Assembly: GCA_021160785.1 (NCBI GenBank)
Contig: JAGHBX010000318.1
Location: 1-20,319, forward strand
Direction of reading: 5' to 3'
Source of the DNA: Planctomycetota bacterium
GTDB lineage: Bacteria; Planctomycetota; Phycisphaerae; Sedimentisphaerales; Anaerohalosphaeraceae
DNA length: 20,319 nt
In this document: piece by piece, positions 6,939 to 15,014 of the stretch
How positions within the stretch are numbered: position 1 is the stretch's first letter
How the letters are laid out: the number at the start of each line of letters is the position of its first letter
Made by a program: the position numbers and the translations under genes
Notes under the pieces: generated by a model
Database searches by the model: none
Told to the model about the DNA's origin: nothing
The model's input: only the letters and a program-made list of their open reading frames with translations

Positions 6939-9900
6939 GGCGTATCAATCTCCACGGGCGCGAAGTCAATGATGGCGGCATCTATGACGTATCCCACGTG
7001 AGTTATGGATTTTAGCGGCCGCTGGATCCGAGCTTCTATCGTCTGGCCGTTGGCCGTGTAGACTATTCTTTGGGCCTTCAGGTCGACTGTTACCTCGATC
7101 TGGACGCCTTTATTGTTGGAGACGTCGATTTTAGCACTTTTGGATGCGCCCTTGAGCAACGGTCCCTGGATAATCGCGGCACGCGGCGTTCTGAGGCGTG
7201 CGCCGCACTTAATGAGCGCTGCATCGGCAGCGCCGTCGCCGAAGGCGAGGTATCCATTTCGCTGCAAACCGCTGTTGTCTGCAACAGCCTTCATGCGGGT
7301 TTTGAACGTAGCAGAATCCGTGATGGGTTGGTCCAGCTTCTTGACTGCTATGCCGACCTGCTTCTTGCCCGTTCCTTTCAGGCGATAGCCTAACTTCGAG
7401 GCGGTCACCCGGCAGCGCGATACTTTTGCGAAATCGCCCTCCTTGCGCACCACAGGCGGCAGGAGATAGTTTGGGTCTTCAGGCTCATCCCAGATGATAT
7501 TGATGGGCCTGGCGTCGATAGTCGGCAGAGTGGCGTGATTGGTTGGCCCAAGGCGGACGGCGCGTCCATCGGCGGTGGTGATATAAAGGCTGCCTGCCGC
7601 AACGGCCATCCCGTCGAAAACGGGGATGGCGCCCAGGGTATAGCGGGCGACGACTTTGCCGTCGGTCTTGGCAATCGCCCACAGTTGCCCGCCGCTTGGG
7701 TCATGGAGGGCTTGGGCCTGTCGCTTCAAAGCAGCCTGCACCTCGGGGGCGTCTGGATTATGAAAGGCGCGTCGTTCATCGAGGAGGTCGGGCGGACCTG
7801 CGATGAAGATCATGTCGCCGGTTGCCGCCATTGCGCGGGCGAAAACCGTCGGTTGATCCAGCGTCCACTGCTGGTTGGCGGCGGTAAGGTCTTTGGTCGG
7901 GAAAAAGTGTCGCAGCAGCCAGTCGGATGAACCGGTATTCTTGTAACTGGAGCGGGCATTCATTTCTCGCTCAGCCTTGGCTACCCTGGCGATAGACTCT
8001 CGCGTTACGATCTTGTCGGCGGCAAAGAGCTGATACTCCACTACGGATGAGTTGACCATGTACTGCGGTCTGCGCCCGTAGCCGTAAACGCGCCGGTCGT
8101 CGAAGCAGAGAATCCGGCCCGACGGCACGAGTCGTTCGGCCTTAAACCACCCGCCGTACCCGCCTGTTACGCGGCGGCCGAACGTCCAGTAAGAGCGGAA
8201 GAACCATGAATCGTCAAGGAAACCGTTCTGGCAGAAGATGTGGAAATCTTCCGGGTTTTGTTCGGTTACGCTCTCCAGGGCGATCTCGAGTCGCTTGCCG
8301 TCGAAGGTGATCTTCTGCGAACGCATCCAGATGTGCCGTCCGTCGCAGGACAGGATGTCGGAATGGGCAACGGGCATGTTGTTGCCCTGCGTCTTCTTGA
8401 GATATGCAATGTGCATATCATCGCCGGTTACGGGGTCTTTGTCGTCCATGATGGTTTCGCTCAGGAGTTTCCCCGTTGTCGCGTCGAGGCGGAGGAAGCG
8501 GATTCCGCCGTCAATGTACATGTTTCGACCGGCGGTGCAGTAGAGAACGCCTTCGCGCACCAGTATGCTGCCATGGACGGGCCAGGCCGATTCGAGTTGT
8601 TCCCATGCCATCATGCGCCGGTCAACCGGAGCAGCGCGGAACCGCCACGCCAGGACGCCGTCGGCGGCTTGCAAGGCGTAGACATATCCGTCTGCTGAAC
8701 CAAACAGAACGAGTCCTTTGAAATATGTCGGCGGCGAGTCGATGCGTCCGCCGGTGGTGTAAGACCAGAGTCGCCGTCCCGTCTGTGCGTCCAGTGCGAA
8801 CAGCGTGTGCGTGTCGATGGAGGCGACAAAGAGTTTGCCGGCGGCGACGGTCGGCGCACTGAGACGACCCTGTAATTTCGTCTGCCAGGACTGCTTTAGC
8901 CGTACGGAAACCACGCTCGAGGAGGCGCCGCTGCGCGCTGCATCGTGGCGATATGTGGGCCAGTCGGCCGAATCGGCGGACGGTCCGGCGGCTTTGCCGT
9001 ATGCAGGTCCGCGCTGAAGGCGGCTGGCGGGAGTTTCGGGCAGTTGTATTGGTCCGGGCGCCAGGGCCTTTAAGCCGGTGAGCTTGGCTTCCATCTGGCA
9101 GCCGCAGGAGTCCATCGGTGCGTATAACATTCCGTTGCACGGCATGACGCCGTATATGCAGCCGCCGCGAACCCAGTGGTGCGGTTTCCAGTGTTCGGTC
9201 GCCAAGTCGATAAACTCGGTGCCGTTGCGTGCGGTGAGCAGATACTTGCCCGCGGCCTTGGCGGGATAGCAGCGGTGGTGGAACCAGTGGACGTTGACAT
9301 CCGCCGGGAACTCCTGAACCACCTTTCCGGTTGCCGGATCGTAGCCGGCAAAAGCACCGCTGTTACTGCTGCCTGCAATGTCGCCTGTCCAGACCAGACC
9401 CCGGACCACGAAGAGGTCCTTGAGGGACTGATGCCCGCTGGGGCGATGGGTTTGTTCCCAGAGCTTCTTTCCGTCGGCTGCCGACCAGCCGGACATTTTA
9501 CCGTTGTTGGCGGCTAACAGCACCACGTCTTTGTAGATCAACACGCGCGGTCCTGTATTGGTATGAACGGGCAACCCGGTCGGTGTGGGCTCGCTTTTCC
9601 ACAGGACAGAACCGTTGCGGCGGTCCAGACAAACCAGTTTCTGTCCGTCGTGGAAGACGAGGCGATTACCGTCAGCAACCAGGGAACAGGGAGCGACAGG
9701 AGCTTTAGCCTCCCACAACAAATCACCAGAGTCGGCCCGGTAGGCGAGTATCCTGCGCGGCGTCCCCTTCCAGCCCCAGCCGGGGTTGGCTTTGCGCGTG
9801 TTTGCCCAGACGTAAGTATCTTTGCGACGCCAATCGGGCAGTGTTGACCTGGAAGTGTCTGCCACGAAGAAGGCAACGCCTTCGGAGACAACTATCTCCC

Positions 9901-10804
9901 GTGTATAGTCGCTGCCTTTATATTCGAGCACGGTCTTTCCGCTCGCCGCGTCAAGCGCTGTTACCGGCGCGTCGATGCCGAGGGTAACAAAGACGCGCTC
10001 GCCCACGGCCACGAGGCGGCGCAGCAAATGAGCCGGTCCGCTCTTTAGAGGATACTGAGCGGTATTCCACTGGTCGATACCGCGCTTCCACAGAATGACG
10101 CCGTTAAACGCATCGCGTCCGATGAGCCGCCACTTGGGTGGAAGCTGGATCGAGTCCCTGGGCCCTTCATCCAGGATATAGAACAGGCGACCTCTGGCCG
10201 AGACCATAGAGGTCATGCTCGCCATGTGGTCGTGATGTCGCGACCATCGCGGGCTGCCTATCCACTGGAGTCGCTCGGGCGGGGCGACGATGGAATCATC
10301 CGCTGCGGGATTGCCGTCTGGGCCGTGGAAGTAATGTGTCCATTCGTCGATTTCATCCGGCCAGGGTTTGACGACCTTCTTCCATTGCCCACCACGCTTC
10401 AGCAGAGCAACGCCCTCCGGGGCGAGCACGCGAAGCAGTTCGGCTTCGGCAACGTTGGCCGGTTCGTCGGCGACGATCAGATTGACAAGATTGTCGGCGT
10501 AGGGCAGATTTCCGCCATCCCATTGATCGACGCTGACAGGACCGTAGACGCCCTGGGCAATAAGACGACTTCGCGCCGCGGCGATATTACCGGCGTCCGT
10601 GTCGAGACCGTGCACAAAGTACTGATCGCCTGCGCGCAGAGCAGCCGTAAGCGCTGCGTCTTTACACCCCAAATGCACGATGAGGCCGCCCTTTGTTTGA
10701 GATAATGCGAGCAATTCGGCGGCATCGTCGGCGACCGCCAAATGAGCCGATGGCAACAGGCACAGAATCACGATTGTTAGGAAACTGAAAGTCCACTTAT
10801 TCAT
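6935..10804 (-). CDS. Secreted methyltransferase-like / PQQ-type beta-propeller multidomain protein
   Basis: A 1289-residue exported protein. Residues 1-25 are a signal peptide. Residues about 30-150 look like a class I SAM-methyltransferase fold: GGLIVHLGC (39-47), the acidic turn VHGLDTD (64-70), LPYADNLVNLIVAD (100-113) and LRVLAPEGVALL (124-135). The glycine-rich loop is weakened (HLGCKDA instead of GxGxG), so SAM binding is doubtful. A conserved linker WTHYFHGPDGN (155-165) leads into a first PQQ/quinoprotein-type propeller. A second starts near residue 613 with WPTYRHDAARSG and includes typical blades (LFALDAQTGRRLWSY; VYALQAADGVLAWRF). The last 140 residues form a beta-rich LamG-like domain. 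This architecture is recurrent in Planctomycetota and often annotated as PQQ-binding-like or BamB-like; its function is unknown. The start is firm (AAAGGAGGT seven bases upstream), behind a consensus promoter. It is co-expressed with GH20, suggesting a role around extracellular glycan use. Confidence 0.9.
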   Translation of the reverse strand: MNKWTFSFLTIVILCLLPSAHLAVADDAAELLALSQTKGGLIVHLGCKDAALTAALRAGDQYFVHGLDTDAGNIAAARSRLIAQGVYGPVSVDQWDGGNLPYADNLVNLIVADEPANVAEAELLRVLAPEGVALLKRGGQWKKVVKPWPDEIDEWTHYFHGPDGNPAADDSIVAPPERLQWIGSPRWSRHHDHMASMTSMVSARGRLFYILDEGPRDSIQLPPKWRLIGRDAFNGVILWKRGIDQWNTAQYPLKSGPAHLLRRLVAVGERVFVTLGIDAPVTALDAASGKTVLEYKGSDYTREIVVSEGVAFFVADTSRSTLPDWRRKDTYVWANTRKANPGWGWKGTPRRILAYRADSGDLLWEAKAPVAPCSLVADGNRLVFHDGQKLVCLDRRNGSVLWKSEPTPTGLPVHTNTGPRVLIYKDVVLLAANNGKMSGWSAADGKKLWEQTHRPSGHQSLKDLFVVRGLVWTGDIAGSSNSGAFAGYDPATGKVVQEFPADVNVHWFHHRCYPAKAAGKYLLTARNGTEFIDLATEHWKPHHWVRGGCIYGVMPCNGMLYAPMDSCGCQMEAKLTGLKALAPGPIQLPETPASRLQRGPAYGKAAGPSADSADWPTYRHDAARSGASSSVVSVRLKQSWQTKLQGRLSAPTVAAGKLFVASIDTHTLFALDAQTGRRLWSYTTGGRIDSPPTYFKGLVLFGSADGYVYALQAADGVLAWRFRAAPVDRRMMAWEQLESAWPVHGSILVREGVLYCTAGRNMYIDGGIRFLRLDATTGKLLSETIMDDKDPVTGDDMHIAYLKKTQGNNMPVAHSDILSCDGRHIWMRSQKITFDGKRLEIALESVTEQNPEDFHIFCQNGFLDDSWFFRSYWTFGRRVTGGYGGWFKAERLVPSGRILCFDDRRVYGYGRRPQYMVNSSVVEYQLFAADKIVTRESIARVAKAEREMNARSSYKNTGSSDWLLRHFFPTKDLTAANQQWTLDQPTVFARAMAATGDMIFIAGPPDLLDERRAFHNPDAPEVQAALKRQAQALHDPSGGQLWAIAKTDGKVVARYTLGAIPVFDGMAVAAGSLYITTADGRAVRLGPTNHATLPTIDARPINIIWDEPEDPNYLLPPVVRKEGDFAKVSRCRVTASKLGYRLKGTGKKQVGIAVKKLDQPITDSATFKTRMKAVADNSGLQRNGYLAFGDGAADAALIKCGARLRTPRAAIIQGPLLKGASKSAKIDVSNNKGVQIEVTVDLKAQRIVYTANGQTIEARIQRPLKSITHVGYVIDAAIIDFAPVEIDTP

Positions 10805-10832
10805 GAGATAACCTCCTTTGAATTACAAGCCT

Positions 10833-10861
10833 ATTATATTATCTGAAACGCAAAATGTCAA
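10833..10861 (-). promoter_or_regulatory. Perfect consensus sigma-70 promoter for the propeller/GH20 operon
   Basis: On the minus strand TTGACA (10856-10861) and TATAAT (10833-10838) are separated by exactly 17 bases: a six-of-six match in both boxes at the ideal spacing. Transcription would start near 10826, only about 22 bases before the ATG at 10804, with AAAGGAGGT between. This predicts strong, housekeeping-type expression unless a repressor acts; no operator is obvious. Confidence 0.8.
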
Positions 10862-10934
10862 CGATTTGCGATATTCGCACAGGATGATTGAAAACGATAC
10901 CTCAAAAGACGTTTGTATATATGCCTTCGTATGG

Positions 10935-10962
10935 TATACTGTGCTGCAACCTGACTGTCAGG
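10935..10962 (+). promoter_or_regulatory. Weak candidate promoter/operator before the DUF362 gene
   Basis: TATACT at 10935-10940 could be a -10, with a poor TTGTAT 16 bases upstream. Ten bases downstream is CCTGACTGTCAGG (10950-10962), five-base arms around three bases, placed where a repressor could act. A second option is TTGACC (10980-10985) followed 18 bases on by TAAAAC. Neither is convincing; the plus-strand promoter of this 240-base divergent gap is unresolved. Confidence 0.25.
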
Positions 10963-11044
10963 CGGCGGAGCTAATAAAATTGACCGGCATATACCGGGGG
11001 TATTAAAACTGATATTACATACACCTTTCAAACTTGACACATCT

Positions 11045-12226
11045 TTGGCGTCAGTATTCTGGGCGTCGGGGGACGGCCCTTATGACAATACACGAAGAGC
11101 CCTTTCGAATATGGATCTATCGCCGGCAAAGGGCAAACGCGTACTGCTAAAGCCCAACGCGGGTCGCAATGCGGCGCCCAAAACCGGTATCACAACACAT
11201 CCGCAGGTAGTCGCCGCCGCAATTGACGCCTTCAGGGAAGCAGGCGCCGAAGTCGCCGTGGGTGAAAGCCCGATCACCGGCGTGAAGATGGCCGAGGCCT
11301 TTGAGAGCACCGGCATTGGGGCTGTTGCGAAAGCGCGAAACTGCCCGTTGATCGATATGGATGTGCGGCGTTATGTGCCCCTTGAAATCCCCGCCGGTGT
11401 CGCGATGAAGTCGCTCAAGCTGTGTGCCGAGGTTGCTGAATATGACATCATCGTCTCAATTCCCGTGATGAAAACGCATATGCACACAGTCGTAACGCTG
11501 TCCGTGAAGAACATGAAAGGATGCTTGTGGCGGCGATCGAAAGTTGACTTTCATATGTTGGACCCGGTTGCCGGATACGAGGAGAAACCTTTGGACATAG
11601 CCATTGCCGATATGTCTTCGGTTCTGCGCCCCCACCTGTCGATCATCGACGGGACAATCGGCATGGAAGGATTAGGGCCCAGCGCCGGCGCACCCAAGGC
11701 GTTGGGGGTGGTTCTCGTCGGCGCCGACGCCTTTGCGGCCGATGCGCTTGCTTGTGCGATAATGGGAATATCCGCCTTTGATGTGCCGCATCTGCGTATG
11801 GGCGCCGAAAGAGGACACGGCCTGATTGATCTTGATTCAATAGACGCTTCTCCTGAAAACTGGAAGGATGTTCAAAGCTCTTTCGCTTTGCCTCCCGACA
11901 ATCTCTCGATAGAATTTGCAGGATTCAATATCATGGATCGACAATCCTGCAGCGCATGCCAGTCAACATTACTGATGTTCCTGCAAACATACGGACAGTA
12001 CATGCTGGACAGCGCCCCCGACGATAAGGACATCGTAATCGCTATCGGCAAAGGCCATGAAAAGCTTCCGTGCGGAACCCTGTGTGTCGGCAACTGCACG
12101 GCCGGGCACAAAGAATGCGGCGTTTTCGTCTCCGGCTGCCCCCCCGTATCAAGCGAGATACTAAAAAGATATTTCGAATCCCAGGGAAAACGCCCAAATT
12201 ACAACGAACAAAATAACGACCTTTGA
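11045..12226 (+). CDS. DUF362 domain protein with C-terminal cysteine cluster
   Basis: A 393-residue cytoplasmic protein of the DUF362 family (function not established). Typical family segments are KRVLLKPNAGR (31-41), THPQVVAAAIDAFREAGAEVAVGESPITGVK (split at 51-81), DIIVSIPVMKTHMHTVVTLSVKNMKGC (134-160) and IIDGTIGMEGLGPSAG (200-215). The last 100 residues hold seven cysteines (302, 305, 343, 347, 351, 358, 365) arranged CxxC, then CxxxCxxxC, C and GCPP, suggesting an iron-sulfur cluster or other metal site. The start is uncertain: no ATG or GTG fits. TTG at 11045 puts the N-terminus where relatives begin (ASVFWASGD) but lacks a ribosome site, while an in-frame CTG at 11009 has GGGGG eight bases before it. 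The gene ends in TGA, 36 bases before the xylulokinase-like gene, and probably leads that operon. A redox or electron-transfer role is plausible but unproven. Confidence 0.85.
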   Translation: MASVFWASGDGPYDNTRRALSNMDLSPAKGKRVLLKPNAGRNAAPKTGITTHPQVVAAAIDAFREAGAEVAVGESPITGVKMAEAFESTGIGAVAKARNCPLIDMDVRRYVPLEIPAGVAMKSLKLCAEVAEYDIIVSIPVMKTHMHTVVTLSVKNMKGCLWRRSKVDFHMLDPVAGYEEKPLDIAIADMSSVLRPHLSIIDGTIGMEGLGPSAGAPKALGVVLVGADAFAADALACAIMGISAFDVPHLRMGAERGHGLIDLDSIDASPENWKDVQSSFALPPDNLSIEFAGFNIMDRQSCSACQSTLLMFLQTYGQYMLDSAPDDKDIVIAIGKGHEKLPCGTLCVGNCTAGHKECGVFVSGCPPVSSEILKRYFESQGKRPNYNEQNNDL

Positions 12227-12262
12227 GACAGAAAGTCAACCGGTATTCAAGAGGACACGAAC

Positions 12263-13756
12263 ATGTATTTGCTCGGATATGACATCGGAACTTCATCTAT
12301 CAAGGCGACTCTTATGGACTCGCAGACCCAGCAGGTTAAGGCGTCGGCGACCTGTCCTGAGAAGGAAATGGAGATTATCGCCGAAAAGAGCGGCTGGGCG
12401 GAACAGCATCCGGAAACATGGTGGAAAAACGTCAAGGCCGCCACCGCCGAGATACTCGCAACGGGCGATATCGATCCGGCCGACATCGCCGCAATCGGTA
12501 TCACGTATCAAATGCACGGCCTGGTCTGCATTGACAAGGACAAAAACGTTCTTCGCCCCTCGATAATATGGTGCGACAGCCGGGCGGTCGAATACGGCAA
12601 AAAGGCCGCCGAAGAAATAGGACCCGAAAAATGCCTCCGGCAATTGCTAAACTACCCCGGCAACTTTACCGCGACAAAGCTCAAGTGGGTAAAGGAAAAC
12701 GAGCCCGACATCTACGTTAAGATCGACAAGATCATGCTGCCCGGCGACTACATCGCCATGAAGATGACCGACCGGATCGTTACGACAGTGTCGGGCCTTT
12801 CGGAAGGCATCTTCTGGGATTTCAAGAACTCCAGGGTCGCCGATATCGTCCTGGATAACCTCGGCATATCCGGCGATCTGCTTGCCGATGCTCTTGACAC
12901 TTTCTCCGATCAGGGTGAACTGACAAAGGCTGCTGCTGCTGAATTAGGCCTCAAGGCCGGGACAAAGATTGCCTACCGCGCCGGCGATCAGCCGAATAAC
13001 GCTTTTTCGCTCAATGTTCTCAATCCGGGAGAGATAGCCGCTACAGCGGGGACCTCCGGTGTCGTCTATGGCATTGGCGACAAGCCAAACTATGACCCCA
13101 AGTCGCGCGTCAATACATTTGTTCACGTAAACAACACCGCCGACAACCACCGCTACGGAGTACTGCTCTGTCTCAACGGAACCGGCATACTCAACAGTTG
13201 GCTAAAGCACAACATCGCAAAGGCTGGCGAAGATTATCCGCAGATGAATGAACAGGCCGCAACCGTCCCCGTCGGTTCGGACGGTCTTGTGATTCTGCCG
13301 TTTGGAAACGGCGCCGAGCGGACGCTGGAAAACAACGATATCGGTGCATCCATTCACAATATGAACTTCAACACCCACACAAATGCCCACCTGCTCCGGG
13401 CCGCTCAGGAAGGCATTGTCTTTGCGCTCAACTACGGGCTGGACATCATGCGCGATATGGGCATCGAGATCAAAACAGTTCGGGCCGGCTCGGCTAATAT
13501 GTTCCTCAGCCCGCTGTTTGCCTCCGCCTTTGCAACTGTTACCGGCGCCGGCGTCGAATTGTACAACACCGACGGTTCACAAGGCGCCGCACGCGGAGCA
13601 GGCGTAGGCGCGGGCGTTTACAAAGATTTCGCCGAGGCATTTACCGGCCTCAAGAAGACCAAAACCATCGAGCCCGACACCGCCCTCCAGGGCCAATACG
13701 CCGAGGCTTACCGGAACTGGCACAACGTCCTGGAGAAACAACTGAGTGACTTATAG
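12263..13756 (+). CDS. xylB: FGGY-family carbohydrate kinase, xylulokinase-like
   Basis: A 497-residue cytoplasmic sugar kinase with both FGGY domains. The N-terminal phosphate loop is GYDIGTSSIKA (5-15). QMHGL (83-87) and the WCDSRA segment (103-108) match xylulokinases, which phosphorylate D-xylulose with ATP to xylulose 5-phosphate for the pentose phosphate pathway. The C-terminal ATPase domain begins near 240 with AGDQPNNA (catalytic base Asp242) and ATAGTSGVVYG (260-270). Near the end, GSANMFLSPLFASAFATVTG and GSQGAARGAGVGAG are the usual nucleotide-binding loops. GAGGAC lies before the ATG. It sits 36 bases after DUF362 and 43 bases before the metallophosphoesterase on the same strand. 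A xylulokinase role fits the GH10 xylanase-type gene in the window, but FGGY kinases change substrate easily (ribulose, fuculose, rhamnulose), and no xylose isomerase is present to confirm it. Confidence 0.88.
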   Translation: MYLLGYDIGTSSIKATLMDSQTQQVKASATCPEKEMEIIAEKSGWAEQHPETWWKNVKAATAEILATGDIDPADIAAIGITYQMHGLVCIDKDKNVLRPSIIWCDSRAVEYGKKAAEEIGPEKCLRQLLNYPGNFTATKLKWVKENEPDIYVKIDKIMLPGDYIAMKMTDRIVTTVSGLSEGIFWDFKNSRVADIVLDNLGISGDLLADALDTFSDQGELTKAAAAELGLKAGTKIAYRAGDQPNNAFSLNVLNPGEIAATAGTSGVVYGIGDKPNYDPKSRVNTFVHVNNTADNHRYGVLLCLNGTGILNSWLKHNIAKAGEDYPQMNEQAATVPVGSDGLVILPFGNGAERTLENNDIGASIHNMNFNTHTNAHLLRAAQEGIVFALNYGLDIMRDMGIEIKTVRAGSANMFLSPLFASAFATVTGAGVELYNTDGSQGAARGAGVGAGVYKDFAEAFTGLKKTKTIEPDTALQGQYAEAYRNWHNVLEKQLSDL

Positions 13757-13799
13757 AAATCTTACTGTGGAAACTGATAAAAGAAAAACGGAGGATTGA

Positions 13800-14996
13800 A
13801 TGGATCGCAGACAATTTCTTTCACTCTCGGCGCTGACATGCTGTAGCACTGCTTCAAATGCATACGCTGTCACCGAATCTAACGCAAATCGCATTTGTGA
13901 CTTCGACATCGCCTTTATCACCGACGTTCATATCGAACAGGGCCAAGTCGCCGTCGGCAAGTTCGCCAAGACGATCTCCGAGATCAACTCGCTCAAATCG
14001 GCATTCGTATGGGACATGGGCGACATGAGTCTCTACCCCGACTCCGGTCCTGCCTACATCAATTGCGTCAAACAGCTTACTATGCCCCTTTACGCCTGTC
14101 CCGGCAATCACGATGTGGGCCTGAACGACACCAATCCGCGCAGGCTTTTTAACAGTTATTTCGGTCCCGCGTACTATTCTTTCGATTTCGGCGGCGTGCA
14201 TTTCATCACGCTCGACGCTAACATGGTCGTCGCCCGCCAGGGCAAGAACACCGTTGACGCCTGCCTCGACCCGAGTCAGATGACCTGGCTTAAGGCTGAC
14301 TTGCGGGCAACACCACAACAGACCCCCATCATCTGCGGCGTGCATATCCCAATCGTTTCAACCTATATCAAACGACGAGGCGGGGGGAGTTTTCCGAAAG
14401 ATTTCTCCATTGCACCGCAGTTCAACAAAGAACGCGCCGATGATCTTATCAATATCCTCTCCGCTTATAACGTCAAACTCGTCCTTCAGGGACACGCCCA
14501 TGAAAACGAACGCATCACCGTTAAGGGCATTGAGTTTGTATCGAGCATTTCCGTCTGCGGCTGCTGGTGGCGCGCCGGCCAGGGATTTGAACGCGGCGTT
14601 GACAACGTCCCGCGAGGCTACCGCATCATTGAAGTAAGAAGCGGCGTCATAAGTCATCGATATGTCTCAAGCTGCGAATCGAAAGTAGACGGCCAGGGTG
14701 AATTCATGGGCCTGAACAAACCGATCACGCCTTCAAAGAGCACCGCCGTTATCTTTAACTGCTACGACGCCCCCAATGGCTCCACGGCAAAGACGCGTAT
14801 CGACGTCGCCCCATGGTCACCGATGCAGCAGTACACGGAAAAAGGTGGGTACATCAAAATGCAAATGCCCCACCACTTCGTCCTCCGCACAGACACAACG
14901 AAACTCACACAGGGCAAACACCGCATCACCGCTCACATCACCTGGCCGGATGGAACCGTTGTCGAAGAATCAACAGGCTTTACCCTTGCCACATAG
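13800..14996 (+). CDS. Exported calcineurin-like metallophosphoesterase
   Basis: A 398-residue phosphoesterase with all metal-binding blocks: DVH (Asp42, His44), GD (Asp75), GNHD (Asn103, His104), GVH (His182) and GHAH (His232, His234). The dimetal site should therefore be intact, cleaving a phosphomonoester or phosphodiester. The N-terminus MDRRQFLSLSALTCCSTASNAYA looks like a Tat signal, although the second-half hydrophobic core is short; a CC pair within it might instead hint at lipidation, but the preceding residues fit a lipobox poorly. After the catalytic domain (to about residue 290) comes a beta-rich C-terminal domain of about 100 residues, common in exported bacterial relatives. GGAGG lies eight bases before the ATG. 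It is 43 bases after the kinase gene and 18 before the aldo/keto reductase, so likely in the same operon. Substrate unknown; nucleotides, sugar phosphates and phospholipid head groups are all possible. It ends in TAG. Confidence 0.87.
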   Translation: MDRRQFLSLSALTCCSTASNAYAVTESNANRICDFDIAFITDVHIEQGQVAVGKFAKTISEINSLKSAFVWDMGDMSLYPDSGPAYINCVKQLTMPLYACPGNHDVGLNDTNPRRLFNSYFGPAYYSFDFGGVHFITLDANMVVARQGKNTVDACLDPSQMTWLKADLRATPQQTPIICGVHIPIVSTYIKRRGGGSFPKDFSIAPQFNKERADDLINILSAYNVKLVLQGHAHENERITVKGIEFVSSISVCGCWWRAGQGFERGVDNVPRGYRIIEVRSGVISHRYVSSCESKVDGQGEFMGLNKPITPSKSTAVIFNCYDAPNGSTAKTRIDVAPWSPMQQYTEKGGYIKMQMPHHFVLRTDTTKLTQGKHRITAHITWPDGTVVEESTGFTLAT

Positions 14997-15014
14997 CACA
15001 CGAAAGGAAACAAA

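Noticed and set aside
10818..11006. A 62-codon plus-strand frame in the divergent gap
   Set aside because: No ribosome site or recognisable family, and it overlaps the strong minus-strand promoter; better explained as non-coding control DNA.
11034..11039. A perfect TTGACA just before the DUF362 gene
   Set aside because: No -10-like sequence follows at 16-18 bases, and the start would fall inside the coding region.
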